Below are positions 1 to 5,936 of a stretch of 6,030 nucleotides of DNA, piece by piece (within the stretch, counting starts at the first letter, position 1; every line of letters begins with the position of its first letter). The stretch is from contig JBFHER010000244.1 in the NCBI GenBank assembly GCA_041584055.1, forward strand, positions 1-6,030. The letters run 5' to 3'. The stretch comes from JBFHER01 sp041584055 (GTDB taxonomy: Bacteria; Bacteroidota; Bacteroidia; Bacteroidales; UBA5342). Position numbers and translations under genes: made by a program. The notes under the pieces are model-generated. The model made no database searches. It was given only the letters and a program-made list of their open reading frames with translations, and was not told the DNA's origin.

Positions 1-1
1 C

Positions 2-148
2 AGTGCCGTTGTAGAATTTCCAATAGATCAGGAATTTGAATGTAGATACCTTGTAAACGGTTCTGAATGGTTAAACGATGCTGAAGCAGATGGCCTTGTT
101 CGCAACGAATTTGGTGAAGAAAACTTCGTTGTATCCACAAAAAGCTAG
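2..148 (+). CDS. Isoamylase early-set / glycogen-binding-like domain protein, C-terminal fragment
   Basis: The frame is open from the left edge for 48 codons and ends at TAG 146-148; the start lies outside the window. The visible tail contains FECRYLVNGSEWLNDAEADG, then a segment ending GEENFVVSTKS. This resembles the end of small (about 100-residue) Bacteroidota proteins built from one isoamylase N-terminal (early set, CBM48/AMPK-beta-like) domain. In those the last strands read roughly as 'fRYliDGe.W.nD..AD.yv.N.fG.dNsvv'. Such domains bind alpha-glucans or act as small modules; the role of the stand-alone proteins is not established as far as I know. The family call rests on a remembered pattern, not a search. 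The gene converges on the thioredoxin-like gene, with 16 bases between the two stop codons. Confidence 0.7.
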   Translation, partial: SAVVEFPIDQEFECRYLVNGSEWLNDAEADGLVRNEFGEENFVVSTKS

Positions 149-154
149 GTAAAT

Positions 155-182
155 AATCCCTTTATCAAAAGGGATTAATCCC
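155..182. terminator. Hairpin between convergent genes, possible bidirectional terminator
   Basis: A perfect 9-bp stem (AATCCCTTT 155-163 with AAAGGGATT 168-176) encloses a 4-base loop. A third arm follows, so that 171-182 (GGGATTAATCCC) is itself a palindrome, and two alternative foldings exist. It lies between the ends of two convergent genes, and the stop of the minus-strand gene (165-167) falls in the loop. Neither strand has a good U tract after the stem, so the terminator role is inferred from position and symmetry. Confidence 0.45.
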
Positions 183-740
183 AGACTTCCATTTTATATT
201 GCAACCGGACGAAGGCTTTTGGTCCTTCAATGGGATTGGTATGCCTTGAATAGATTTAAGAATTGCACCACGCAATTCCGATCCATTGACTGGTTTCTGG
301 TTTTTTGGTGAACTTTCATCGAGACAGCCATGGTATGTGCATTTCAAATCGCCATCAAAAACATAGAAATCAGGTGTGCATGCAGCACGATACGCTTTAG
401 CCGTTTCCTGTGATTCATCGTAGAGATACGGAAAGGGATAGTTATATGAGATCGCATCCTTTTTCATTAAATCCGGATGGTCTTGCGGATATGCGTCAAC
501 ATCATTTGCACTGATGGCGACAAAAGAGACTTCTTTCGGATCAAACTCCTTTGCCACCTTCGTCAGCATGTGCTTAACATGTATTACATACGGGCAATGA
601 TTGCAAATAAACATTATCACTGTTGCTTTTTTTCCCAGCAATTGTGAGAGTGTGTTCACTTCTCCTGTAACAACATTCGGAAGTTTAAATTCCGGGGCTG
701 ACTTCCCCATAGGAAATGAATTTGAAAATGTAAAAGCCAT
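165..740 (-). CDS. Thioredoxin-fold redoxin family protein (CNHC active site)
   Basis: The protein has 191 residues and no signal peptide, so it is probably cytoplasmic. Residues 13-35 look like the redoxin (AhpC/TSA-like) entry, followed by a hydrophobic strand and the redox motif C46-N-H-C49-P-Y-V. A likely cis-proline is at T122-P123 in ACTPDFYVFD, and the C-terminal signature GCNIKWK spans 179-185. From memory, this layout matches a widespread bacterial family annotated only as 'thioredoxin family protein', whose substrate is unknown. The CxxC implies thiol-disulfide exchange or peroxide-linked reduction, but no partner is visible. C121 and C180 seem usual for the family; C134 and C139 look additional. 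The ATG start at 738-740 gives the expected N-terminus. It is divergent from the ABC-F gene, with a 113-base gap in which I found no clear -7 box for this strand. Confidence 0.88.
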   Translation of the reverse strand: MAFTFSNSFPMGKSAPEFKLPNVVTGEVNTLSQLLGKKATVIMFICNHCPYVIHVKHMLTKVAKEFDPKEVSFVAISANDVDAYPQDHPDLMKKDAISYNYPFPYLYDESQETAKAYRAACTPDFYVFDGDLKCTYHGCLDESSPKNQKPVNGSELRGAILKSIQGIPIPLKDQKPSSGCNIKWKSGINPF

Positions 741-824
741 ACGTTCGTTTTATGAAGAAACAGAAAATCAGACACTTTGTTTGAATTTCTACTATAAATA
801 ACAATGATTTACCTTTTATGTTTG

Positions 825-832
825 TACTTTTG
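825..832 (+). promoter_or_regulatory. Bacteroidota -7 promoter box for the ABC-F gene
   Basis: TACTTTTG is an exact match to the Bacteroidota sigma-ABfr -7 consensus TAnnTTTG, followed by a GC-rich GCGCC. It ends 21 bases before the ATG, so transcription would begin close to position 839 with a very short leader (about 15 bases). No good -33 TTTG lies at the usual 17-23 base spacing. The leader AAAAAGAAGAAATC is A-rich, as is usual in this phylum, with no strong Shine-Dalgarno sequence. Confidence 0.6.
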
Positions 833-853
833 CGCCTCTAAAAAGAAGAAATC

Positions 854-2467
854 ATGATTACTGTATCAGATATTGCAATCCAGTTTGGAAAACGTATTTT
901 ATTTCAAGAGGTTAACCTGAAGTTTACCCCTGGCAACTGCTATGGTGTAATAGGTGCAAATGGTGCAGGCAAATCAACCATGCTAAACATCATTTCAGGC
1001 AAGCTCGACCCAACCAAAGGCACAGTAAGCCAAGGTGCCGGGGAAAGGCTATCTGTTTTGGAGCAGGACCATTCAAAGTACGATACAAGTACGGTTTTAG
1101 ATACTGTCATGCAGGGTCATGAAGAGATGTGGAGAATCATGAAAGAGAAAGATGCCATCTACATGAAACCTGATTTTTCGGAGGAGGATGGAATGAAGGC
1201 TGCAGAGCTTGAAGACCAGTTTGCAGAAATGAATGGATGGAATGCAGAGAGCGATGCTGCCTCTTTATTAAGTGGATTGGGGATTCGGGAAGATAATCAT
1301 TATAAAATGATGGCTGATTTAGAACAAAAAGAAAAGGTCCGCGTTCTTTTGGCAAAAGCCCTTTTTGGAAATCCGGACAATCTTCTCCTTGATGAGCCCA
1401 CCAACGATCTCGATTTATCTACGGTGATGTGGCTCGAAAATTTCATCGCCAACTTTAACAACACTGTTATTCTCGTTTCTCACGACAGGCACTTTCTTGA
1501 TAGCGTATCCACGCACACCGTTGACATTGACTTTGGAAAAGTAAAAGTGTTTGGCGGGAACTATTCCTTTTGGTACCAATCCAGTCAGTTGGCTGCCAGA
1601 CTTGTGGCCAAACAAAACAAAAAAGCAGAAGAACGCAAAAAAGAATTACAGGCATTTATTCAGCGATTCAGTGCCAATGTGGCCAAATCGAAACAAGCCA
1701 CCAGCCGTCGCAAGATGCTCGACAAACTAAACATTGAAGATATTGAACCTTCAACAAGGAGGTATCCGGGAATCATTTTTCAACAGGAACGTGAACTTGG
1801 AAACAATGTTTTGGAAGTGCACAATTTAAGTGCAGAAGTGGATGGTGATGTCCTCTTTAAGGATGTTTCTTTCACAATTGAAAAAGGTGATAAAGTTGTC
1901 TTCCTTTCAAGAGACACAAGAGCGATGACCGCCTTATTTAAAATTTTGAATGGCGAATCTTATTCAAAAACAGGAGGTTTTGACTGGGGTGTAACAGTGA
2001 CACATGCAGACTTACCCATTGATAATACCGAATTCTTTGTGAAGGATGTTAAACTCATGGATTGGTTGGCGCAATACACATCCAACGGCGATGAGAGTTT
2101 TTTGCGCAGTTTCCTTGGAAAAATGCTTTTTTCAGGCGAAGAAATTGAAAAAAACACAAAGGTACTATCGGGTGGCGAAAAAATGAGGTGCATGATATCC
2201 AGGTTGATGATGCAGCAACCAAATGTCATCATATTAGACAACCCGACGAATCACCTGGACCTTGAAAGCATTCAGGCCTTTAATAACGGCTTAATGAACT
2301 ATCCTGGTGTTGTACTTCTTGCATCACATGACCATGAATTTATTCAAACTGTCTGTAACCGTGTTATTGAATTAACACCCAATGGGATCATTGATAAAAT
2401 AACCGAATACGACGATTACATTTCTGATGAAAGTCTCACAGAACGTCGTGAAAAGCTGTATGAATAA
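854..2467 (+). CDS. ybiT: ABC-F family ATPase, YbiT-type ribosome-associated factor
   Basis: The protein has 537 residues with two ABC ATPase domains, no membrane segments and a charged linker, which is the ABC-F layout. ABC-F proteins bind the ribosomal E site and use ATP to adjust the P-site tRNA and peptidyl transferase centre. Domain 1 has Walker A GANGAGKST (34-42), Walker B with catalytic Glu (LLLDEPTND, D180/E181) and H-loop H210; its signature is degenerate (DLEQKEK, 155-161). The linker (about 242-315) contains RFSANVAKSKQATSRRK, the P-site tRNA interaction region. Domain 2 has a canonical signature LSGGEK (438-443) and H-loop H492. However, its Walker A is lost (SRDTRAMTA, 352-360, Met for Lys) and its Walker B reads LDNPTNHLD with Asn463 for Glu. 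The length, the insert in domain 1 and the ending ELTPNGIIDKITEYDDY follow E. coli YbiT as I remember it. It ends 23 bases before the nrfA stop, in convergent orientation. Confidence 0.95.
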   Translation: MITVSDIAIQFGKRILFQEVNLKFTPGNCYGVIGANGAGKSTMLNIISGKLDPTKGTVSQGAGERLSVLEQDHSKYDTSTVLDTVMQGHEEMWRIMKEKDAIYMKPDFSEEDGMKAAELEDQFAEMNGWNAESDAASLLSGLGIREDNHYKMMADLEQKEKVRVLLAKALFGNPDNLLLDEPTNDLDLSTVMWLENFIANFNNTVILVSHDRHFLDSVSTHTVDIDFGKVKVFGGNYSFWYQSSQLAARLVAKQNKKAEERKKELQAFIQRFSANVAKSKQATSRRKMLDKLNIEDIEPSTRRYPGIIFQQERELGNNVLEVHNLSAEVDGDVLFKDVSFTIEKGDKVVFLSRDTRAMTALFKILNGESYSKTGGFDWGVTVTHADLPIDNTEFFVKDVKLMDWLAQYTSNGDESFLRSFLGKMLFSGEEIEKNTKVLSGGEKMRCMISRLMMQQPNVIILDNPTNHLDLESIQAFNNGLMNYPGVVLLASHDHEFIQTVCNRVIELTPNGIIDKITEYDDYISDESLTERREKLYE

Positions 2468-2479
2468 AGGTTTAAGTAT

Positions 2480-2497
2480 TGTCTGTTTTTTCAGACA
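2480..2497. terminator. Small hairpin between convergent ABC-F gene and nrfA
   Basis: TGTCTG (2480-2485) and CAGACA (2492-2497) form a perfect 6-bp stem around a loop of six T. It sits in the 23-base gap between the stop codons and runs into the nrfA stop (2491-2493). The stem is short and lacks a U tract after it on either strand, so it would be a weak or factor-assisted terminator at best. The position is the main argument. Confidence 0.3.
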
Positions 2498-4053
2498 CCA
2501 CTTTTTACTGAAGGGACCTTTACTTTATATTCTGCCTCACGTTTGGAAGCAGCTTCTTTCCAAACCGGAACCACTTCTTTCAGGAATTGATTTTTCTGTT
2601 CTTCAAGCTTGTTCCGATCAATCCCAATAAACTCCTGAGCCTTGTCTTTCGTTGAGATATCTGGATATGGAATGGGTTCATTCTGCCCCAATGTTGCCAG
2701 TAAGCGCGCAAGCTTCAGTCGACCTTCCTGAGCAATATCAATGCCTGTAGATATAACCCTGCCCAATTCAACGGGTGAATGAAATGATCCGCCATGTCCG
2801 GCAGCAGCATAATCCCAACGCCACTGTGAGTGCCGAATATCCATCAAAATGTCTTTCATTTGCGCTTCGGTAGCTCCCATGCCCCATGCGGCTTTTGCTT
2901 CAACATGTGCATGTACCAATAATTCCTCAAGACGATCTCTGTTTTCTATTATTTTATCCTGACGATCATATACATCAGCCAGTAAACTACCCGTTTCTTC
3001 CCGATGACATACCTGACAGGAGTTCGCTACGTTGTTCAAAGGGCTTTGAATATGGTGATTCGTGTACTTCACGCCCCCTTCACTTTTATAAGGCATATGA
3101 CAATCTGCACAGGACACCCCCCGTTTCGCATGTATTCCTGTTGTATACACCTCATATCCTGGATGTTGTGCTTTTAACATTGGTGCCTTACTTAGTTCAT
3201 GGGTCCAGTCTGCAAATTGAATTTCATCGTAATATTCCTCCATAGCTTCTACAGACATGCCTTTGTCCCAGGGAAATGTTAAATATTGAGATCCCGCTAC
3301 TTTTTTCTTATTGAAATAATATTCAACGTGACACTGTGCACAGACCAGAGATCTCATCTCCTGATGAGAAGATTTGTTGATGTCCTTACCCTGACGTTCA
3401 AAGGCCTCTATCAATGCAGGTCTGGAAATTCGCAAATTCATTGTCTCAGCATCATGACAATCGGCACAACCTATTGAATTTATAATTTCATGCCCCTTCT
3501 CTTCCCACGTTCCACTGTAAAAATTAGCAACACCCTTTTGAAAATCGCCACCTGCTTCTTTTATCAATTGATCCATAAGTCTGGGAACATCAGGACTTTT
3601 ACAAGTCCAACAAGTATTGGGCATAGGGCTTTTAGCTCCATTCACAGGGGCTCCTGTTCGCAAAACATTCTGTATATCTTCCACCGCATAATAATGACCA
3701 CGTCCCTGATTATACTCTTTCGAAAAACCATACCCTGCCCATAAAACAACCAGGCGTGGATCCACGTCAAGCATATCGATCATAGCATTACCATTGTATT
3801 TACTCCTGAAATCGGATTCCGCAGTTTTCATATAGGATTGATACTCCAAAGGAAAATTTTCTCCCCACACAGAATTCCTTGGTTCAAACTGAGAGTGTTC
3901 TACTGAAGGTGTATAAACAAATACCGCTTCTGCACGCCGCTCCATAATGGAAGATGCAAATAATCCCAATAAAAAAACGACTGCCATGGTACAGAAAAAC
4001 AACAACCATCCGAGAGCAGGTTTCTTATTAATTCTTTCATTTAGTGAACTCAT
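2491..4053 (-). CDS. nrfA: Ammonia-forming cytochrome c nitrite reductase, pentaheme catalytic subunit
   Basis: NrfA reduces nitrite to ammonium with six electrons on the outer side of the cytoplasmic membrane. The 520-residue protein has an N-terminal hydrophobic segment (about 13-36) that would export it and may stay as an anchor. All five heme sites are present: the catalytic CWTCK (148-152, lysine-ligated heme), then CADCH 196-200, CAQCH 238-242, CADCH 315-319 and CQVCH 346-350. Other active-site residues known from Wolinella and E. coli NrfA can be placed: Arg132 (20 residues before the heme lysine), Glu244-Tyr245 in CHVEYYF, and the KAQH motif (Lys294, Gln296 for calcium; His297 catalytic). 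It is therefore predicted to be active. The ATG at 4051-4053 lies 19 bases after the nrfH stop, so the two are almost certainly co-transcribed. Genes for cytochrome c maturation (ccsBA), often found nearby in Bacteroidota, are not in this window; the next gene is convergent. Confidence 0.97.
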   Translation of the reverse strand: MSSLNERINKKPALGWLLFFCTMAVVFLLGLFASSIMERRAEAVFVYTPSVEHSQFEPRNSVWGENFPLEYQSYMKTAESDFRSKYNGNAMIDMLDVDPRLVVLWAGYGFSKEYNQGRGHYYAVEDIQNVLRTGAPVNGAKSPMPNTCWTCKSPDVPRLMDQLIKEAGGDFQKGVANFYSGTWEEKGHEIINSIGCADCHDAETMNLRISRPALIEAFERQGKDINKSSHQEMRSLVCAQCHVEYYFNKKKVAGSQYLTFPWDKGMSVEAMEEYYDEIQFADWTHELSKAPMLKAQHPGYEVYTTGIHAKRGVSCADCHMPYKSEGGVKYTNHHIQSPLNNVANSCQVCHREETGSLLADVYDRQDKIIENRDRLEELLVHAHVEAKAAWGMGATEAQMKDILMDIRHSQWRWDYAAAGHGGSFHSPVELGRVISTGIDIAQEGRLKLARLLATLGQNEPIPYPDISTKDKAQEFIGIDRNKLEEQKNQFLKEVVPVWKEAASKREAEYKVKVPSVKSGV

Positions 4054-4072
4054 GATTATGCTTTTTTAGGTT

Positions 4073-4663
4073 TCATTTTTGGTTGAGTGCCTCCTTTAAC
4101 CAGTCAGGCACCGGAGAAGCAGGTATTGGCACTTTTGCATACGGAACACTGGATATACTGTTTACCCTCCCATGCGGAACTTCCCGATGACATTCCCAAC
4201 ATGGCCTGTTATCACGAAAATGTTGGAACGACGTGGTTCTTTGTAAAATTCTGGCATCTTTTAGCAGGTCAGCATGACAACGGATACAATTGTTTTGAAC
4301 TACACCCTGACCTGCTTCATGAATATGAATCACTTGTGGCTCCATGCGCAAAGTAAACATAGTTGCATGTCGCATCCCATCCTTCATCTTGAAAAAATAC
4401 TTATTTGCAACATTATTGTGTGGAACATGGCAATCGTTACAGTTGGTCCATTCACGATGAGAACTATGATTCCATGTGGCATACTGAGGTGCCATAATAT
4501 GACAATTAACACAGGTTGTAGGATTATCAGAAATATAGGAATGTGCTTTTGACAGATAGAAAACCAAAACACTCATTCCACAAAATACACCAAGTATCAG
4601 CACAACGGGGATCCTCCAGTTGTTTGGTGGCGAATATTTCCTTATCAGTTCAACGAAGCCCAT
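4073..4663 (-). CDS. nrfH: Cytochrome c nitrite reductase small subunit, tetraheme quinol dehydrogenase
   Basis: NrfH is the membrane-anchored NapC/NirT-family cytochrome that oxidises quinol and feeds electrons to NrfA. From the chosen ATG (4661-4663) it has 196 residues. One transmembrane helix lies at about 18-37, followed by four heme motifs: CVNCH 51-55, CNDCH 75-79, CIRCH 126-130 and CWECH 155-159. The first is followed by I-M, giving the CXXCHXM pattern known from Desulfovibrio NrfH, where the Met (here Met57) ligates heme 1. The segment IMAPQYATWNHSSHREWTNC is strongly conserved in the family. The frame stays open for 16 more codons upstream to a TTG at 4709-4711, but those residues (RFCPEGDGHAIFNYL) look unlike any NrfH N-terminus, so I prefer the ATG. 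The order nrfH-nrfA is the usual operon arrangement. Confidence 0.95.
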   Translation of the reverse strand: MGFVELIRKYSPPNNWRIPVVLILGVFCGMSVLVFYLSKAHSYISDNPTTCVNCHIMAPQYATWNHSSHREWTNCNDCHVPHNNVANKYFFKMKDGMRHATMFTLRMEPQVIHIHEAGQGVVQNNCIRCHADLLKDARILQRTTSFQHFRDNRPCWECHREVPHGRVNSISSVPYAKVPIPASPVPDWLKEALNQK

Positions 4664-5035
4664 AAGATAATTAAATATTGCATGCCCATCTCCCTCAGGG
4701 CAGAATCTCAATTCTCGAATCTACAAAATCTTATCTTAATAAGTGTTAAAATCATCAATTGGTTCAATGCCCCTAATCAATTTATACACAGTCCAGTTAA
4801 ACACTTTTGCACAAAAGAGCCCCCCTGTAATTTATCTAAATCCCAGCCGGGCTGCCTAACTAAAAGATCTTAAAAGGAGTCTCTAAACAGCGCATGCTCC
4901 TTTTTAAGAACGCATGTTCACAAACAAATAACCCGTAAAGAATAATTGTAACTACATTAATGCTGTAAATTGAAGAATTTGCATCCCCTGCGGGACTAAA
5001 GTAATTTAGATTATGTCTATTCACATGACACCACC
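4664..5035. other. Non-coding region upstream of nrfHA
   Basis: These 372 bases separate the PagL-like gene from nrfH, both on the minus strand, and no open frame here looks like a real protein. The region should hold the 3' end of the first transcript and the promoter and leader of nrfHA. I found no exact TAnnTTTG box on the minus strand; the nearest is TAAGATTTTG, about 65 bases upstream of the nrfH ATG, with two extra bases. I saw no convincing FNR- or CRP-type palindrome. Small symmetric elements are present: TCCC-CTGC-GGGA (4984-4995), CTAAA-GTAA-TTTAG (4996-5009), CAGC-CGG-GCTG (4844-4854), a larger inverted repeat at 4870-4907 and, in the likely nrfH leader, TGCCC/GGGCA arms (4683-4702). 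Confidence 0.7.
4870..4907. repeat. Inverted repeat in the nrfHA upstream region
   Basis: TTAAAAGGAG (4870-4879) and CTCCTTTTTAA (4897-4907) pair as an 8-bp perfect stem (AAAAGGAG/CTCCTTTT), with a further two pairs after a one-base bulge. The loop is 17 bases. Directly to its left AAGATCTT (4864-4871) is a separate palindrome, and to its right GAAC-GCAT-GTTC (4908-4919) is another. The cluster could be a terminator of the upstream PagL-like gene, a leader structure or a regulator site; the sequence does not decide between these. Confidence 0.4.
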
Positions 5036-5668
5036 TCACAAATTATAGAGAATTCCTGTGCTGAATATCATTGTATTAACACCTTTGTTCGGCTTTTTCA
5101 GATTTGCATTGCTAATGTGTCGAAAACCAGGTCGTAAATCCAAGTATAGGTCCTGATACAAACGCACGTTCGCGCCTATGATAAAACTGTCGGAGAAAAT
5201 AAACCCGGGGACCTGCTTTGGATGTGCTCCGGAGATATAGTGCGGCCCTGAGCTGATCATACAATACAAGCTCAACAAGTCATCAAAATACACCTTTCGG
5301 TACAAAAAACCAACGTTTATCCCGAACTCATACCCATTTTCATAGATAAGTGACGTGTTGGGCGTTTTATACCGGGTTGTATTAAACTGCGGTTGAAAAA
5401 GTGCTTCAATGCTCCAATTAGACTTTTGATGCAACTGTCTGTAATACTGTAACTGAAAAAACTTCACTTGATAATCGTAATGCACACCCAAATCCAATAC
5501 TTCCAAACCTCCATCGAATAATTGGGAGGTTTTCTGTACGCCGGCTCCAGCTACGAAACCAACACGATGTTTTGCATTTATAAATACAGTGTCTGCTTCT
5601 GCAAAGACGCTCCCTATGAAGATGAGTTCAATACAAATAATATAAAAGCTGATTTTTAGGTGCTTCAT
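5036..5668 (-). CDS. PagL-like outer membrane lipid A deacylase family protein (acyloxyacyl hydrolase)
   Basis: The protein has 210 residues with a clear signal peptide (hydrophobic 5-19, probable cleavage after VFA at 21-23). The rest alternates polar and aromatic residues, as in a small outer-membrane beta-barrel. Near the C-terminus FRHISNANLKKPNKG (182-196) matches the PagL active-site pattern H-x-S-N-A followed by P-N-x-G. In Pseudomonas PagL the triad is His126, Ser128, Glu140, and PagL removes the 3-O-linked acyl chain of lipid A. Here His184 and Ser186 are in place, but the position 14 residues after the histidine is Asn198 instead of Glu. The fold assignment is therefore good, while deacylase activity is uncertain. 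Bacteroidota members are usually annotated 'acyloxyacyl hydrolase' and their substrate is not well known. It has its own -7 box upstream and lies downstream of an rRNA operon that ends in a strong terminator, so it is probably transcribed independently. Confidence 0.78.
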   Translation of the reverse strand: MKHLKISFYIICIELIFIGSVFAEADTVFINAKHRVGFVAGAGVQKTSQLFDGGLEVLDLGVHYDYQVKFFQLQYYRQLHQKSNWSIEALFQPQFNTTRYKTPNTSLIYENGYEFGINVGFLYRKVYFDDLLSLYCMISSGPHYISGAHPKQVPGFIFSDSFIIGANVRLYQDLYLDLRPGFRHISNANLKKPNKGVNTMIFSTGILYNL

Positions 5669-5696
5669 TCAGGTTTTTCTAAGATAAAAACATTTG

Positions 5697-5704
5697 CAAA
5701 GATA
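5697..5704 (-). promoter_or_regulatory. Bacteroidota -7 promoter box for the PagL-like gene
   Basis: On the minus strand the bases read TATCTTTG, an exact match to TAnnTTTG. The box ends 28 bases before the ATG (5666-5668), giving a leader of roughly 20 bases. Upstream, TTTA lies 21 bases before the box and could serve as a weak -33 element (consensus TTTG). Transcription would start near 5690. Confidence 0.55.
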
Positions 5705-5786
5705 AAATTCATTGGCATAATCTCTTAAATATGATCATTAATTTATTTTATAATCGTTCTCTGTTTTTCTATAAGAGTCGTGTCCA

Positions 5787-5802
5787 TCCGCCTTTGGCGA
5801 GA
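5787..5802. repeat. GC-rich palindromic repeat, copy A
   Basis: The 16 bases TCCGCCTTTGGCGAGA form a hairpin with stem CGCC/GGCG and a three-base loop; two more pairs form if one A is bulged. It differs from copy B at 5829-5844 at only two positions, and both are preceded by AT. Short TCCGCC-loop-GGCGGA palindromes are, as I recall, scattered through many Bacteroidota genomes; this is not verified here. Confidence 0.6.
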
Positions 5803-5857
5803 CAGTATCATCGGCGCTATTGGGCTTATCCGCCTCTGGCGGGATCGCAATGGGAAG
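5803..5857 (-). pseudogene. Mosaic 5S rRNA fragment downstream of the rRNA terminator
   Basis: Bases 5803-5828 are identical over 26 positions to 5965-5990 inside the 5S rRNA gene, in the same orientation. A second match, AATGGGAAG, follows at 5849-5857 (5S copy 6005-6013), so the two matches are collinear. Between them the 5S has 14 bases (the loop C region), whereas this copy has 20 bases made of palindrome copy B plus a few bases. On the other side of the 26-base core the 5S sequence is replaced by palindrome copy A. It cannot form a functional 5S rRNA and looks like the remnant of a 5S copy invaded by small palindromes or rearranged with them. Confidence 0.75.
5829..5844. repeat. GC-rich palindromic repeat, copy B
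   Basis: TCCGCCTCTGGCGGGA has a stem CCGCC/GGCGG around a three-base loop TCT. It begins immediately after the 26-base 5S-identical core and sits where the 5S gene has its loop C bases. It differs from copy A by one loop base and one base in the right arm, and starts 42 bases away from it. Confidence 0.6.
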
Positions 5858-5891
5858 TGTCAGTAAACTATTTTTCCATTCAGTGGGAAGC

Positions 5892-5927
5892 AAAAAAAAA
5901 GCCCTCAGATTTCTCTGAAGGCTTTTT
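5892..5927 (-). terminator. Intrinsic terminator of the rRNA operon
   Basis: On the minus strand the RNA forms a 9-bp stem (GCCUUCAGA pairing with UCUGAGGGC, one G-U pair) closed by a GAAA tetraloop. An A5 tract precedes it and a run of nine U (5892-5900) follows. In DNA the arms are 5914-5922 and 5901-5909. It starts about 10 bases after the 3' end of the 5S rRNA, the expected place for the end of an rRNA transcript. A T5 run on the plus side (5923-5927) could let it also work weakly in the other direction. Confidence 0.92.
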
Positions 5928-5936
5928 GTAAAAAAT

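Noticed and set aside
2886..3744. Several plus-strand frames inside nrfA
   Set aside because: They are antisense to a gene with all five heme motifs intact and show no protein features of their own.
4664..4711. N-terminal extension of nrfH starting at TTG 4709-4711
   Set aside because: The added 16 residues are unlike any NrfH N-terminus, and the internal ATG at 4661-4663 gives the normal short cytoplasmic segment before the membrane helix.
4752..4770. Possible FNR-like site around ATCAATTGGTTCAAT
   Set aside because: The half-sites are arranged as a direct repeat rather than TTGAT-N4-ATCAA, so it does not meet the FNR/CRP pattern.
4741..4806. Inverted arms AAGTGTT (4741-4747) and AACACTT (4800-4806) upstream of nrfH
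   Set aside because: Seven bases separated by 52 bases of AT-rich sequence is expected by chance and fits no known operator spacing.
4682..4873. A 63-codon plus-strand frame upstream of nrfH
   Set aside because: It has no family resemblance or recognisable start signal and lies across the presumed nrfHA leader; most likely a chance frame.
5881..5890. CAGTGGGAAG as a third 5S-derived fragment
   Set aside because: Only the seven bases TGGGAAG match the 5S gene, which is too short to separate from chance.
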